DNA of 64,000 bases from Annona cherimola (taxonomy: Eukaryota; Streptophyta; Magnoliopsida; Magnoliales; Annonaceae): NCBI GenBank assembly GCA_030490835.1, contig CM059975.1:11599579-11663578 (forward strand). Direction: 5' to 3'. Each line of letters begins with the position of its first letter. Position 1 is the stretch's first letter. Shown here one piece after another: positions 12,460-23,825 of the stretch. The notes under the pieces are model-generated. The model made no database searches, was not told the origin of the DNA, and was given only the letters and a program-made list of their open reading frames with translations. Made by a program: the position numbers and the translations under genes.

Positions 12460-13828
12460 GAATCCGAGCTGTTGAGTGGATTACTGATTGATTTTACGAA
12501 CTGTGCTCTCACTTTCTCCCTTTCCACTCCGCACATGCATTTTTACAGAAGTCCCCTAAGTAAACCAAGAACACAAACCACGAGACAGAGAGAGAGCTCC
12601 GTTTTAGAGGCCGTGTTTTTTCCTTTTTTTTATATATATATTTAAAAAAAAAATTGTCTTCTAAAAAATAAAGAGAAAAAAAAAATAAGAAACGGAGAAT
12701 TCTACGTCACTCATCATCGATTGGAGTCTGGCATTTGGAGGGATTTGAAATTTCGAGAAGAAAACCAGCCCATTACTGTTATTCGTTGCTAACCGCCGCT
12801 GATTAGAAGTGCGACTTGGGTTCATAAAACTCGTGTTCATCTTGACCCTAACCGTAACCTCGTTTATAAAACATCAACTCTAATCCTAACCATAATTCTA
12901 TTTGTAAAACTCGAACCTTAATCCTATTTTTGAAAATCGGGTTCGGATTGAGTTTCATATTGGAATTTATGTTGATGAATTTAAATTTTATTTAAAAGTG
13001 ATAAGTTTAGAATTTCATATGAATAAATAATAATAACAAATCGTATAGGTAAACATAATAACATATAATTAAACTACATATTTTTTTAAAAAATAGTAAT
13101 ATAAAGAATATTTTTAGAAAAAATTTAACATCAAAACTAAGATAAAAAAAGTAATAATTGTAAAAGTGAATGATAGAAATAAAAGATAAATATAAATGAA
13201 ATAATATACTTTATTTACAATAAAATTACAATATGCCAAGTATGTATTCAAATATAGATATAATAACATAAAATATAAAAATATAAAGAAATATTGTTTA
13301 AATAATATGTATATAATATATTTTATAATAAATATAAAATGGAAAATCGAGCTCGGGTTCTTTGGGTTGAGATTCACTTGAACCCTAACCCTATCATATT
13401 TACAAATTAGGTTACTCGAGTTCAGATTTTTCCCAGCTATGAAAAATTAAGTTTCAATATACGGTTAAAAATCGGATTTAGGCTCAGCCCGGCCGCAGTG
13501 CTAATTTCCATCCATGGACTAGTGCAGAACCGCCGGCTCCCGCGCCCCAAGAACTTTTTGGAAAACCGGCCCATGGGGGATCTCCTTTCCACCGTACATG
13601 TGGCAGTTTCGGCTCTCATTTTTGTGGGGCCCACTTATCCAATCTTACTAACCGTCAAGCATATTCTCGATGTCATCATGCAGGTAAGATTAAAGTAACA
13701 ACTGTTGGTCCAAGTGACAAGAAACCCCATTTTGCTCGGGTCTTGCTTTTGAATTTCCTCAACGTAGAAACAAGCGGTAGAAGAGTGTTTATGGTACACA
13801 GCTCGACTCTAAATTGTTAACCAATTAA
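12460..13828. other. intergenic DNA with an AT-rich decayed repeat
   Basis: From about 12830 to 13430 there is a block whose edges carry repeated AACCCTAACC-type and GGGTTC-type sequences facing each other around a very AT-rich core (about 13000-13340). It looks like an old non-autonomous transposon, but I could not define its ends. No gene is seen; the open frames near 13437-13698 mirror each other on the two strands. Confidence 0.35.
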
Positions 13829-15650
13829 CTAAGCGCAGGGTGGGGGAATCCGGGCCCCGCTGTATACAGCTTTAACGTTTGTGCAGGTGGATTTGTGGGG
13901 TGGGGGGCGGCGCGCACCATTAGCATCCAGATGAATGCTGTCTAGTCTCACCTCCAGGCGTGGACTGCCTCCGCTACAGTGAAGCTGCACTGCCGTAGCT
14001 GTAGCAGAACTCCCTCTCATGTTCTCGAATGTGATGTACACGAGAAGACATCTGCAATATTATTAATATATTATAACAACAAATTAACTAGTTAAGCATG
14101 AAATTAGTGGACATAATCTGCATGCTACTTACTCCCATATTATCACAGTTTCTGTAGAGGCAGTATTCCTGGTCGACGAGGAGTGGGTTTTGGACACTGT
14201 TCATGATGATGTTCTTGAACACCATGTCTTTGGCGGTGGTGCTCTTGGGTGAGTTGGACCATGTCTTGATTCGGATGCCGTTCATAGTGCCCGCCAGGAT
14301 GCAATCCCTCACTGTTATTCCTGACACATCTTGTTCATCTAGATACTTTTCTAGGGTCCCAATACTATATATATGATCACGTCATATAAAGATAAGAAAA
14401 TACCTCAACTTAATGGAATTAATTAATGATCGATGGATCCTATCAAAAAAATAATGATGATGATGATGATCGATGGGATGGAAATGGATATGCATTTCCA
14501 GAAAGAGTACTAATAATTAAATGTATAAGAGTGGACCTGATGCCATGGCCAGGGCCAAAAGTAACAGATTTTAAGGTGATTTGAGAACCACCATGTCCAA
14601 CGGAGATGCAGTCGTCCCCAGTCCCGATCTTGGATGACTAGACGGTGGCGCCGCTGCTCCGCTCGATATGGATGCCGTCGGTGTTAGTTTGGGCTGCTGC
14701 CGGGGGCTGTCATTCTGACAAAGGAGATGCCGAAGGTTCTGCATTCCACGATCCCGAAGTGGAAGTACTCGCTGTCCAGCGACATTATTCCCTTCACTAC
14801 CGTGTTGTTCATGCTCAAGAACTTGACTGACTGCAATCCCAACACGCATAAAGTGTGTTGAGTTGGGTGCAAAGCTATGATCAACGAGAGCCCGCGAGCG
14901 CTAGTACACCGCAAGAAAGTATAGCGTTTCTGGCCAAATTTTTATAGTCAACTATGTTTGATCAAATGCAGCAAAAAGATTGGCTACATTTGATCAAACG
15001 TACCCAAATCGTGTTACAGGCTTACAGCTAAAATTTAATGGCTGTTTTAGATGTATATTTGTATAAAAAAATGACTACATTTAACCAAATATTGCTCAAA
15101 AAAGCATTCAAATATTTATAATTATAATTAAAATATATCTAATTCAACTAAATATGTATGATATGTGGCCACAAATTAAGTATATTAAGTAAAATTTGGT
15201 GTAGTAGTATACCATATACCTGCAAAATGAGTTGGTGTGGAAAATGTTGAAGGACCAAGCTGCGGCCCCTTGGGTGTCGAAGATGCCCTTACCAGTCCAG
15301 GTGAATTTATCCAGCCACCCAAGCTGCACCCACTCCTAATTCACCTCGAACCAGTACAGATCCGGCATTGCCTTCACAGTGCCCTGCAAACCCACCAATG
15401 GAGCCATTTCCTTTCAGCCTTTGACTCTATCCATGTTTTGATGATGGTAGTGTGGCCACTGAAAATTGGTTGAGTTGGAGAGGTTTCATATATATAGTCT
15501 TGCCTGGACGTGAACGTTCTTGCAAGGGTCATCGAATTCGACAGGACCGATCAGAAGGTGCCTTGGGGAATGAGGATCCTAACCGCTCCTGTGGCTGCAC
15601 ATGCTTCTTACCAAGTATCCATGAACGCCTGAGACAGCGAAAGGAACGTT
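13829..15650 (-). pseudogene. broken exopolygalacturonase-like (GH28 pectinase) gene
   Basis: Pieces in order on the - strand match a plant exopolygalacturonase: about 15640-15500 (AATGAVRILIPQGTF), 15420-15190 (AMPDLYWFE, DKFTWTGKGIFDTQGAAAW), 14830-14540 ([26 protein letters not shown]), 14327-14100 (GTMNGIRIKTWSNSP, DQEYC) and 14041-13829 (GSSATATAVQLHCS, ending PPPCA). GH28 signatures GDDC, GHG and RIKTW survive. Breaks: an in-frame TAA before EACAATG, one base missing after GTF, an in-frame TAG in the DLYWFE exon, four extra bases (TAAC) in the NTDG active-site motif, and a TAG shortly before GTGDDC. Intact relatives degrade polygalacturonan from the chain end, classically in pollen. With five lesions this copy cannot make a full enzyme. 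Confidence 0.85.
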
Positions 15651-15876
15651 TTGAAAGAACACAAAGAACTTTTAACAAAAAAGCAATAATGAGGTGATCG
15701 ACAACGCGCTGCTCTATCGTATTCTGTAATTTTGATCAATTGTTAAGTTTGGATGTATGAAATTATTGCGTTCCAGATGCCGAACCTTGCTCATGGATCA
15801 TCAATTCCAGGAGGACTTCTTAATTTAGGAACGTGATTCTTCCATCTATATATATATGTATATATATATATGGAAT

Positions 15877-16248
15877 ATATTCTGGTGCAGCATGCTGCAC
15901 TGGAATTTTCGGTGCAACGTCGCTGAAATGGGCCCCACATGATCATGAAATCATTATCTACTCCACCCATTGTATTTAGAATAATATATTCTATTACCAT
16001 ACCAATTTTCATCCCAATCAGATATGTATATGGCCCCCATCTGAAAATGGTATAAATCCAACGTAATAAAATAGTTTGATGTCAATAACAACTTTAAAGT
16101 ATCTGATTTGGATGAAAATTGGTATGGTAATAGAATACATTATTCTAAATACAATGGGTGGAGTAGATCATGATTTTATGATCATGTGGGGCCCATTTTT
16201 GGGCTACTGCACCGCTGTTCCGGTGCAGTGACGCTGCACCGGAACAGC
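15877..16248. mobile_element. MITE with long terminal inverted repeats
   Basis: The left arm (CTGGTGCAGCATGCTGCACTGG ... GGGCCCCACATGATCAT ... CTCCACCCATTGTATTTAG) is mirrored by the right arm (CTAAATACAATGGGTGGAG ... ATGATCATGTGGGGCCC ... CAGTGACGCTGCACCGGAACAG). Arms are about 150 bp and the loop is about 80 bp. Both ends abut TATATA or CTCTCT simple sequence, which hides any target duplication. It lies directly upstream of the broken GH28 gene. A decayed relative sits at 4235-4410. Confidence 0.75.
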
Positions 16249-16310
16249 TCTCTCTCTCTCTATATATATAGAAAAGTAATTCACAGAAGGAAGATTGGAA
16301 TGCTGCCCAA

Positions 16311-17540
16311 TGTTGTCAGAACCGAACCGGTGATCGAACCGGTAAAGGAGCTGGTCTGGTTCGACCGGTTAAGCAAACCGGTTTTAACTGGTGACGTCAG
16401 CATGACATATTTATGATGTCATAAATATTAAATTATTTTCAAATTTTAAATAAATATATTGATAAAATTATATTTTCATAAATCCTAAATAAATCCAAAG
16501 CCTACAAATATTGCCAATAATTAAGTTGAAAATGTTCAGGTATTGCAGAGAACAGGCTATGTCTTTTGATCAGGTAGAATTTAGAAGCAAGATCAGTGAT
16601 CAATCTAGTGTGGGGCTAGTTTTTATACCAAGACTTCCGACTAATGCATCTTTGAGCACTCTTAAATATTCAACCTATAGCAGGCTCATTTGATCTTTAA
16701 AACTCAACTTGCACTTTAAAGAATTTTTTATCTATCTATCACTCGACAACACACAGGATTTTACCAGCTGGTGAATCGAATCCGGGGCATTCATTTCAAG
16801 GCCACTGTTGAAAGAAAAGCCAGCAATCCTAGCAGCTAACATAGACCTATTTATATGTCACTGCTCTGTCAGTGTCGCCGAAAATGGGAAGGAGGTCGCT
16901 GCTCGTCGCCGGAAATGGAGAGTTCACTGCTCTGCTGGTCGCCGAACGCTGATCGAAAATCGCTGCTTTGCTGGTTGTTGACTCGTCGAAAATGAAAAGG
17001 AGGCCACTGCTCGTCGCCAGAAATGGAGATATCGCTACTCTGCTGGTCGCCGAATGCCGATCAGACGCGGCTGCTCTGCTGGTCGCCGAAAATGGAGGCG
17101 TTGTTGCTCTGCTGGTTGCCGAACGCTGATCGGATGTCGTTGCTCTGCTCGTTGCCGAAAATGGAAAGGAGCTCTGCTCATCGCCAAAAATGGAGACGTC
17201 GTTGCTCTACTCGTCGCTGAATGCCGATCGGACGTCGCTGATCTGCTCGTCGCCGGAAAGGAAAGGAGCTCTGCTGGTCGTCATCAATTTCGGGCAGCAC
17301 CGCAGCAGAGGGCTCGTCGATTTGGGGGCTCGATCTTGACCTTGATGGCATGGTCGACGACGGGACGGGACGAATAGGAACTGACACATCGCCAAACCAC
17401 CGAACCGGTCTAATACGGTCCAACCGCAATGTCCGGTTCGATCGCCGGTTCTACGGTTCACATGGTTTAGTTATATTAGACCGAACCGTATGTAATTGAA
17501 CCGGTCGGACCGGCCGGTTCAGTTCGATTTTAATAACACT
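16311..17540. mobile_element. non-autonomous DNA-transposon-like element with ACCGAACCGG-rich ends
   Basis: The left end reads TGTTGTCAGAACCGAACCGG, and the reverse complement of the right end reads GTGTTATTAAAATCGAACTG then AACCGG, so the termini are imperfect inverted repeats. Both subterminal regions are crowded with short copies of GAACCGGT and its inverse. Inside lies a degenerate tandem repeat (16880-17275). No transposase is recognisable. The superfamily was not determined because no clean target duplication was seen. Confidence 0.6.
16880..17275. repeat. degenerate tandem repeat built on CTGCTCTGCTGGTCGCCGAA
   Basis: About eight to ten imperfect units containing GCTCTGCTGGTCGCCGAA and AAATGGA occur, with a spacing of roughly 40-50 bp. 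The repeat opens all frames and yields several Arg/Ala/Cys-rich ORFs that are artefacts of the repeat. Its GC content is much higher than the flanks. Confidence 0.7.
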
Positions 17541-17544
17541 AGTT

Positions 17545-19638
17545 AACATGCACGTAAGTAAATGCGTACAACCAAGAGGTAGATAGTCAAATTGGAATTA
17601 GGATTATTAATATATTACTGGGTTGAAGAGATGCTGCTATTGTGTATGTACGTATGTAATGCATGTAAAGTAAGCCGTCCTTGGCCTCAGCATGTAATAT
17701 TTGCATTGTTGCCCAGATGTTTTTCTGATCTTGTTCATCTCCAGCTAATGGAAATTAATTAATTACTGCTTCAGGTTCTTGGCCATATACATTGGATTTT
17801 TCATTTTCAGAGTCCTAGTTACATCATTTTCTAATTCCCTTAAAAAAGAAATTTTGAAAAATCCATAGGTTTTGATAGGGTCGATGATTACCAACAAAGA
17901 AAATAAATTTAAAATGGATAATCTAGTTGTAGGAAGGATATAAAAATGATTAAAATAGGATAATTAAAAAATTAAGATGTTGATTCATATAAAAAAGTGT
18001 AGAAAGTAGAAGAAATTTTTTCTTAAAAAATAAACATGGGGGATATAAATCTTTTTTAAAAAAGGTAAACACAAGATTGCTACAATGAAATTTATTATGG
18101 GTGTATTCGGAAAGTAATAAAACTTTTAAATAAATTTTTTTGAATTAATAGAAAGATGATACGATATTATAGGAGTAATAATAAAGAGCAAACAAAAAAA
18201 TTTAAAATAGATTAGTTAGTTGTATAGGTAGTTATGTAGAAATGATTGAAAAATAAAGTAATTATATGAGAAAATGTAAAAAATAATTAAAATATGGAGA
18301 GTGAAAAAAATTTAGATTAAAAATTTTTTGTTCTAAAAAAACATAACTACTTTTTTGCTAAATTTTTATTTGGTTGCACTTGGTAAAAAATGTCGCTAAG
18401 CATTATATTAATTCTAGCTAAGGTTTATTATTATTCACAACGGAATTTAATAGTTGTAATAAGTAGTACTTTGGCTATGTATATTTAAAAATGAGTACAT
18501 TTAATTAGATGTAACCACTTAAAACAATCATATATTTATATTTATAGTTAAAGTACATCTAATGTAGTCAGCTATATGTTAAATGTATTATAAAAATGTT
18601 ATATACAACTAAAAATTAGTTACATAAAATTGACCAAATTTGTTTCATGAAAATTATTTAAAATATAAGTAAATAATAATGAGAAAACTCAACTTGCTAA
18701 GGAGTTACTTGTCCATGAAACCCAACTTGCATGTGGGGTGGTAATGGATTGGATTGAAGGGGTTTGAGCATAATCATAATTCATTTCAAATATCTTAACT
18801 CTAATCCGTTTATTAACTTATTTAAAAAATCTTAACTATAATTCATTTACAACCTATTTAATAAATGGACTGACGAGTTGTTAACCAATTGTATAATAAA
18901 CGACCTAAAGATTTAAACTTTGATAGACGATAATCTTGCGGGGAGAAGTGAGAGGCTATTCTTTGCACACAAAAAATAAAAACAGGACAGTAAAGGAAAA
19001 ATGGAATTAGGACAATAATGGAAAAGTGAAAATTAGGTAGCGGGGCGAAGATTTAGCAAGGAAAAATAACCAAGGGTTTATATATAACTTTAATGAGTTG
19101 AACGAGTTAAACAGGTTAAACGGGTTAGTAACTGGTTAACGAGCTATAAAATCACAATCTTAATCTGTTTATTCAATTAAATGGTTGAACAAATTGGCGG
19201 ATCATGATTTAGATATTCAAAAATTTCAACCCAAATTCATTTATAAATAGATTGGACAAGCGAGTAGACCATAACCATTAACCCTAATCGCATGTAACCG
19301 CATCCATTCTAAGGATAGTTACAGTATGACTCCATTCTTTTTTTTTGATTTAAAAAATTGTAAATAAAAGAGATTCTCATTATATATACTTTCCGAATTT
19401 GTAACTAATGGCATACTTAGTCAAACAGTGACGCTTTATATGAATCTCAAAGCCAAGACCAAAAATACATTCTATTTTATAATTCTATCAAATAAGTATT
19501 GCTTCTCCCATCAAAGAAATCACTAGATGCTAACTAATTAATTAATTCACCGTGCAGAACTTTTCTGAAAAATAAAGATTTTTAACAATGGATTGCATTT
19601 TATGATCAGATCGGTTTCGTGTCTCATAATTATACTTA
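17545..19638. other. AT-rich intergenic DNA with decayed repeats
   Basis: Around 18085-18360 the text (GGGTGTATTCGG ... AAAATAGATTAGTTAGTTGTATAGGTAGTTATGTAGAAATGATTG) is a decayed copy of the MITE at 19639-19919. Around 18360-18660 there is a second weak family (TTTGGTTGCACTTGGTA ... TACATCTAATGTAGTCA), with further diverged pieces near 14935-15175 and 20925-21235. Around 18730-19310 oppositely oriented ATCCATTT/AATGGATT-type words suggest another old element. No gene is seen. Confidence 0.4.
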
Positions 19639-19919
19639 GGGTGTGTTTGAGAATGGATAAAACTTTTGATAAAAAACTTTGAAGAGTAAAAGTTATCAAA
19701 TGATGTGATATGATAGGAGTAATGATGAGGAGTAAAGAGAATAAAGTTAAAATAGATAGGTTAGTTATATGGATAGTTGTGTAGAAATAATTGAAAAATA
19801 GGATAGTTGTAAAGAAAAATGTGAAAAATTGATAAAAAAAAATGATAATTGTAAATAGTGAAAAGTTTTAGATTGAAAAGTTTTAACTTGACATTTTCTA
19901 CTCATTGCCAAACACACCC
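19639..19919. mobile_element. Tourist/PIF-Harbinger-like MITE, family B
   Basis: The element starts GGGTGTGTTTG (19639) and ends CAAACACACCC (19919), a perfect 11-bp terminal inverted repeat. It is flanked on both sides by TTA, the 3-bp target duplication expected for PIF/Harbinger elements. The interior is AT-rich and noncoding, 281 bp in total. Sister copies are at 26497-26787, 33249-33487 (partial) and 34370-34660. Confidence 0.85.
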
Positions 19920-21416
19920 TTAATATGCGTCATTAGACGCTTTGCCTGGTTAATTGGTTGGGTTCATGGATTGGCTAAGGTCCATCTTAGAATCTCCTCC
20001 TTAGTATGAACAGTTTTTTCTATTGTCTTTCTCAAAAGGGAGGTTTTATAATTTTTCTCCAGAGTGAGGATTTTACAGATTTGCTTCTTGTATAGGATAG
20101 TTTACAAAAAAAATTTCCTTTAAAGTGTGAAGATTGTAAATGTACTAAAGTGTAATATTAAGTTGATACGTTGTATTAATACCAATAAAAAAAATGTGTC
20201 ATCAGACCTACCATTGGTTAGAACGCGCGGATGATGAAATGCCAATTCCAAGGAATCTTTCGGTTATGTAAGCTTGGTGCATTTGGCAATCTCCCTGAAA
20301 TTCTGCGTGGATTATTATTATTAGTGTTAGTGACTGGTTTGGGTCAACCAATACGACAAATTTTCTTGGTTATGGTCTTCCATTCAGCGGACAATATACT
20401 ATCAAGATAATCCTAATATTTAATCACTCGAGGTTACCATCCATCAAAAACTCAGCGACCGGATCGTCAGCACGCAAGTTACACCAGAGCTGAGACAAAT
20501 GCATAACCCATCATCCAAGGTTCGCATCAAAAATGATTCGAATCAATCAAGAATCTTTTCTTCTTTTCTGAATTTGAAAACACGCGGAAAAGAAAAAGTC
20601 ACCAGAACGTCAAAGATGAATGGGAAATAAAGAAGATAACGGAAGTATGCAAATATAATATAATGTATGGATATAAAGCGGATGACAAAAATCTTATGAT
20701 GATTATCTAATTAAGGATGTTAAAGACTTTGAAGATATCTTAGCTAAGTAAACTTCAAAATATGATCAAAGTTTATTAAACAAGAGTTTGCTAATTAAGT
20801 AAAATTTTGACTTGTACATTTAGAAAATCCGGGTGCATTTGCAAATATTCTTATAACATCCACAGTTATGGGCACACTGGAACAAAATTTGTTAACCAAA
20901 TTCTATTTTGGCTGCAATTGGTATCAAATGCAGTTTAGCACTATGTTAATTATAATCAAAGTTTCTATTTAAGAGAAACTGCTATACAAAAAAATTGCAA
21001 TAGAATCATATTTTACTTCAAAAAATAATTATAATCAAAGTTTCCGTAGTATTCATAGTTAAATTTTAATGGCTAAGTTTAATATAAAAATGACAATATT
21101 TAACCAAATATCACCATTTGAAAACAACCAAACTTTATAGTAAAATACATGTAATGCGGTCAAATGAATGTTATATATGTCAGAAAAATTGCTACATAAA
21201 ATAAAGTTTATTGTGGTGCGAAATTTTTTTGCAAAATTACAAAAATGATGGGACAGAAAATGCAAATATTCCTAACAACAATTACTTGAATTGAAAATCT
21301 AAATGAGCTTTTAGACAGTCTAACTTCCCGATTAAAGTAATTTAGAATCGCATAAATAATGATTGGGTCCCATGATTATATATACAAGAAACTAATGGCC
21401 TCGCCGTGCAGAACCA
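19920..21416. other. intergenic DNA upstream of the phosphate transporter
   Basis: No gene is seen. The stretch includes a diverged repeat at about 20925-21235. I looked for the phosphate-starvation P1BS motif (GNATATNC) in the last 900 bases before the gene and did not find an exact copy. Confidence 0.45.
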
Positions 21417-21424
21417 TATAAATA
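21417..21424 (+). promoter_or_regulatory. TATA box of the PHT1 gene
   Basis: TATAAATA lies 93 bp upstream of the start codon, leaving room for a short leader of about 60-70 bases. Confidence 0.55.
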
Positions 21425-21516
21425 AAGCCCAACATCAAAGATGAAGTGCCAACTTAATCTCTCACTCAATATTTCACTCCCCAATCCTCTTCTCATTAAT
21501 TCTTCATCTATCAGAG

Positions 21517-23398
21517 ATGCCAGGACTAAGAGTGCTTACAGCGCTCGATACTGCCAAGACCCAATTCTACCACTTCAAAGCCATCATCATAGCCGGCATG
21601 GGCTTGTTCACCGACGCATATGATCTCTTCTGCATACCTCCAATCCTCAAATTGCTGGGTCCCATCTACTACAAAGGCACCGAAGAAACTGACGGTGAGC
21701 TGGCCATACCCGGCGTCATCCCAGCTCCGGAATTGTCCGCAATCATCGCCATTGCTCTCTTGGGCACTGTGGTCGGGCAGCTGGTGTTCGGCTGGCTGGG
21801 CGATCGCATGGGGAGGAGGCGAGTCTATGGCCTGGCGCTCGTGCTCATGGTCTTTAGCTCCCTTGGCAGCGGCTTCTCCATCTGCAAGACCAAGAAGTGC
21901 GTCCTCTCCTCCCTCTGCTTCTTCCGGTTCTGGCTTGGCGTGGGGATCGGCGGGGATTACCCTCTCAGTGCGGTGATCATGGCCGAATTCGCCAACAAGA
22001 AGACGCGGGGGTCGTTCATTGCGGCCGTGTTCTCCATGCAGGGGTTCGGGATTCTCGTCAGCTCCGCCGTCACTATGGCCGTTTGCAAGGTGTTCGACGC
22101 TGCCTCCAGGGCTAAGACGACTTCGAAGTTGGTGCTGCCTGACGAGGCTGATCTTGCGTGGAGGTTGATTCTGATGTTTGGTGCAATCCCCGCTGCACTC
22201 ACCTACTACTGGAGAATGATGATGCCTGAAACCGCCAGGTCATTAGTTAAGATGGTCGTCTTTTGATTTGGGTGGGGCGTGTTTGTTCATGGCTAGCTGA
22301 CCTTTCGGTTTCGAATGAGGGATTTCTCTCTGAGATACCGAACAATCACTGTTTTGGGATGAACTCATTCACCCAATGCTAGTCATGAGTAGAGTGATCG
22401 ATTTGAGAGAACGAAATTGCATACAGTGATTGATTTTATTTTATTTTTAATTTTGGCCAAGATACACAGCACTGGTAGAGAGAAACATCTCGCAAGCAGT
22501 CCGAGACATGGAGAGGGTGCTGGACGTGCCGCTGGACGAGATTACAGACGAGTGGGACGCCGCACCTGATCAGCCATCTTACGGGCTCGTTTCCAAGCAG
22601 TTCGCCCACCAGCACGGGCGGAATCTCTTCTCCTGCTCCGCAACGTGGTTCATCGTCGACGTCATTTTCTACACCAGCAACCTCTTCCAATCCTTGGTTT
22701 ACCGTGCTCAGTTCTATCCCAAGCCCGACGCCCCGAAAACATCCAAGAAATACAAGAACATGCTCAATCCCTACGAGGCAGCCTTTCAAGTGGCATCCCT
22801 CCAAGCCATAATCGCCATCTGTTCCACCATTCCTGGTTACTGGGCTTGTGTTCTCCTCATCGACAGAGTGGGGAGAGTGAAGATCCAGATGATGGGCTTC
22901 CTCGTCATGTCCTTCTGCTTGTTCATGATCGGTGGGCCGTACTTCAATCACTGGTACCACAACCCAAATGCAGTTTTCTATATTCTCTACGGTCTCACCT
23001 TCTTTTTTTCCAATCTGGGGCCGAACACAACCACGTTCATGGTGCCAGCGGAGCTCTTCCCTGCGAGGCTTCGAACCACGTGCCATGGGATCAGCGGGGC
23101 TGCGGGGAAAATGGGGGCCATTGTGGGGTCAGTTGGATTCCTTTGGGCTTCTCAAGACAAGGAGAAATCGAAGATCGAAGAGCCGGGGTACAGGCCTGGG
23201 ATAGGCATGCGAAAGTCGCTGTTGATTTTGGGTGGGGTTGCTGCTGCAGGGGCTGTCCTGACTTATTTTCTATCCCCAGCTGAGACCAAAGGGAAATCCT
23301 TGGAGGAGAATGAGACGCCAGCAGATCCCCAAGAGGTTCAGCTGACGACGTCTTCTAGCAATGCCACTCGTGGGGAAGCCCATGCTGCTATTCCTTAG
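21517..23398 (+). CDS. PHT1: high-affinity inorganic phosphate transporter, PHT1 family
   Basis: Two exons, 21517-22238 and 22462-23398, give 552 residues, typical for PHT1 proteins. The intron (CCAG/GTCATT donor, CCAAG acceptor) splits an Arg codon in [16 protein letters not shown]1 proteins are plasma-membrane proton/phosphate symporters of the major facilitator superfamily, taking up phosphate from soil or moving it between tissues. Visible marks are the early [11 protein letters not shown] segment, a [14 protein letters not shown] loop between helices 2 and 3, the PHT1 signature [13 protein letters not shown] from residue 145, the large hydrophilic central loop (residues about 245-300) and a second six-helix block ([27 protein letters not shown]). 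The C-terminus is hydrophilic and Ser/Thr-rich. All family motifs are intact. Which PHT1 subclass it belongs to cannot be told without a tree. Confidence 0.95.
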
Positions 23399-23409
23399 AA
23401 TCTCTCTCT

Positions 23410-23825
23410 CTCTCATTTTGGATCATTTGCAAATATATCTACTTAATTTGATTAAAAAATATATCCACATAATTTTAGAAATTACGAATAATTCTCATAT
23501 AGTTTAATCATAATTACAAATATACCTATGTCATTATTATATTGTTGCGGAATGAATATATTTGTAAAGATATGTAAATTATATGAGTTTATTTGCAAAA
23601 ATTAAATATTTCCACTTAATTTCTATGCAAATACACTCACATAGTTTGTATATCTTTGCAAATATACTCATGCTATAGTGATGTAGTAATAATACCATAA
23701 TGACGTGAGTATATTTGCAATTATGTTAAACTATATTGACTATTTGTAATTTTTGAAACTAAATAAATATATTTACAATTTTGATCAAACTAAGCAGGTA
23801 TATTTGCAAATTATCCTTAACTTTT
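23410..23825. mobile_element. long fold-back element just downstream of PHT1
   Basis: The left arm (CATTTGCAAATATATCTACTTAATTTGAT ...) is mirrored by the right arm (ATCAAACTAAGCAGGTATATTTGCAAATTATCC). The inverted similarity covers nearly the whole 415 bp around a centre near 23620. A related half-copy with the same phrases (TTGCAAATACACTCACTTAG, AATTTTAGAAATTATAAATAATT) lies at 24893-25085. It is noncoding. Confidence 0.65.

Noticed and set aside
14435..14475. ATG/GATGAT run near the GH28 relic as a possible coding microsatellite
   Set aside because: It lies in an intron of the pseudogene and opens no frame.
17023..17461. Several overlapping Arg/Ala/Cys-rich open frames on both strands
   Set aside because: They come from a degenerate tandem repeat inside a transposon-like element; no domain and no splice context.
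20600..21516. P1BS phosphate-starvation motif (GNATATNC) in the PHT1 promoter
   Set aside because: Only near-matches were seen; no exact copy, so not annotated.
22436..23086. 216-codon open frame antisense to PHT1 exon 2
   Set aside because: It is a mirror of the GC-rich coding exon; the protein has no recognisable features.
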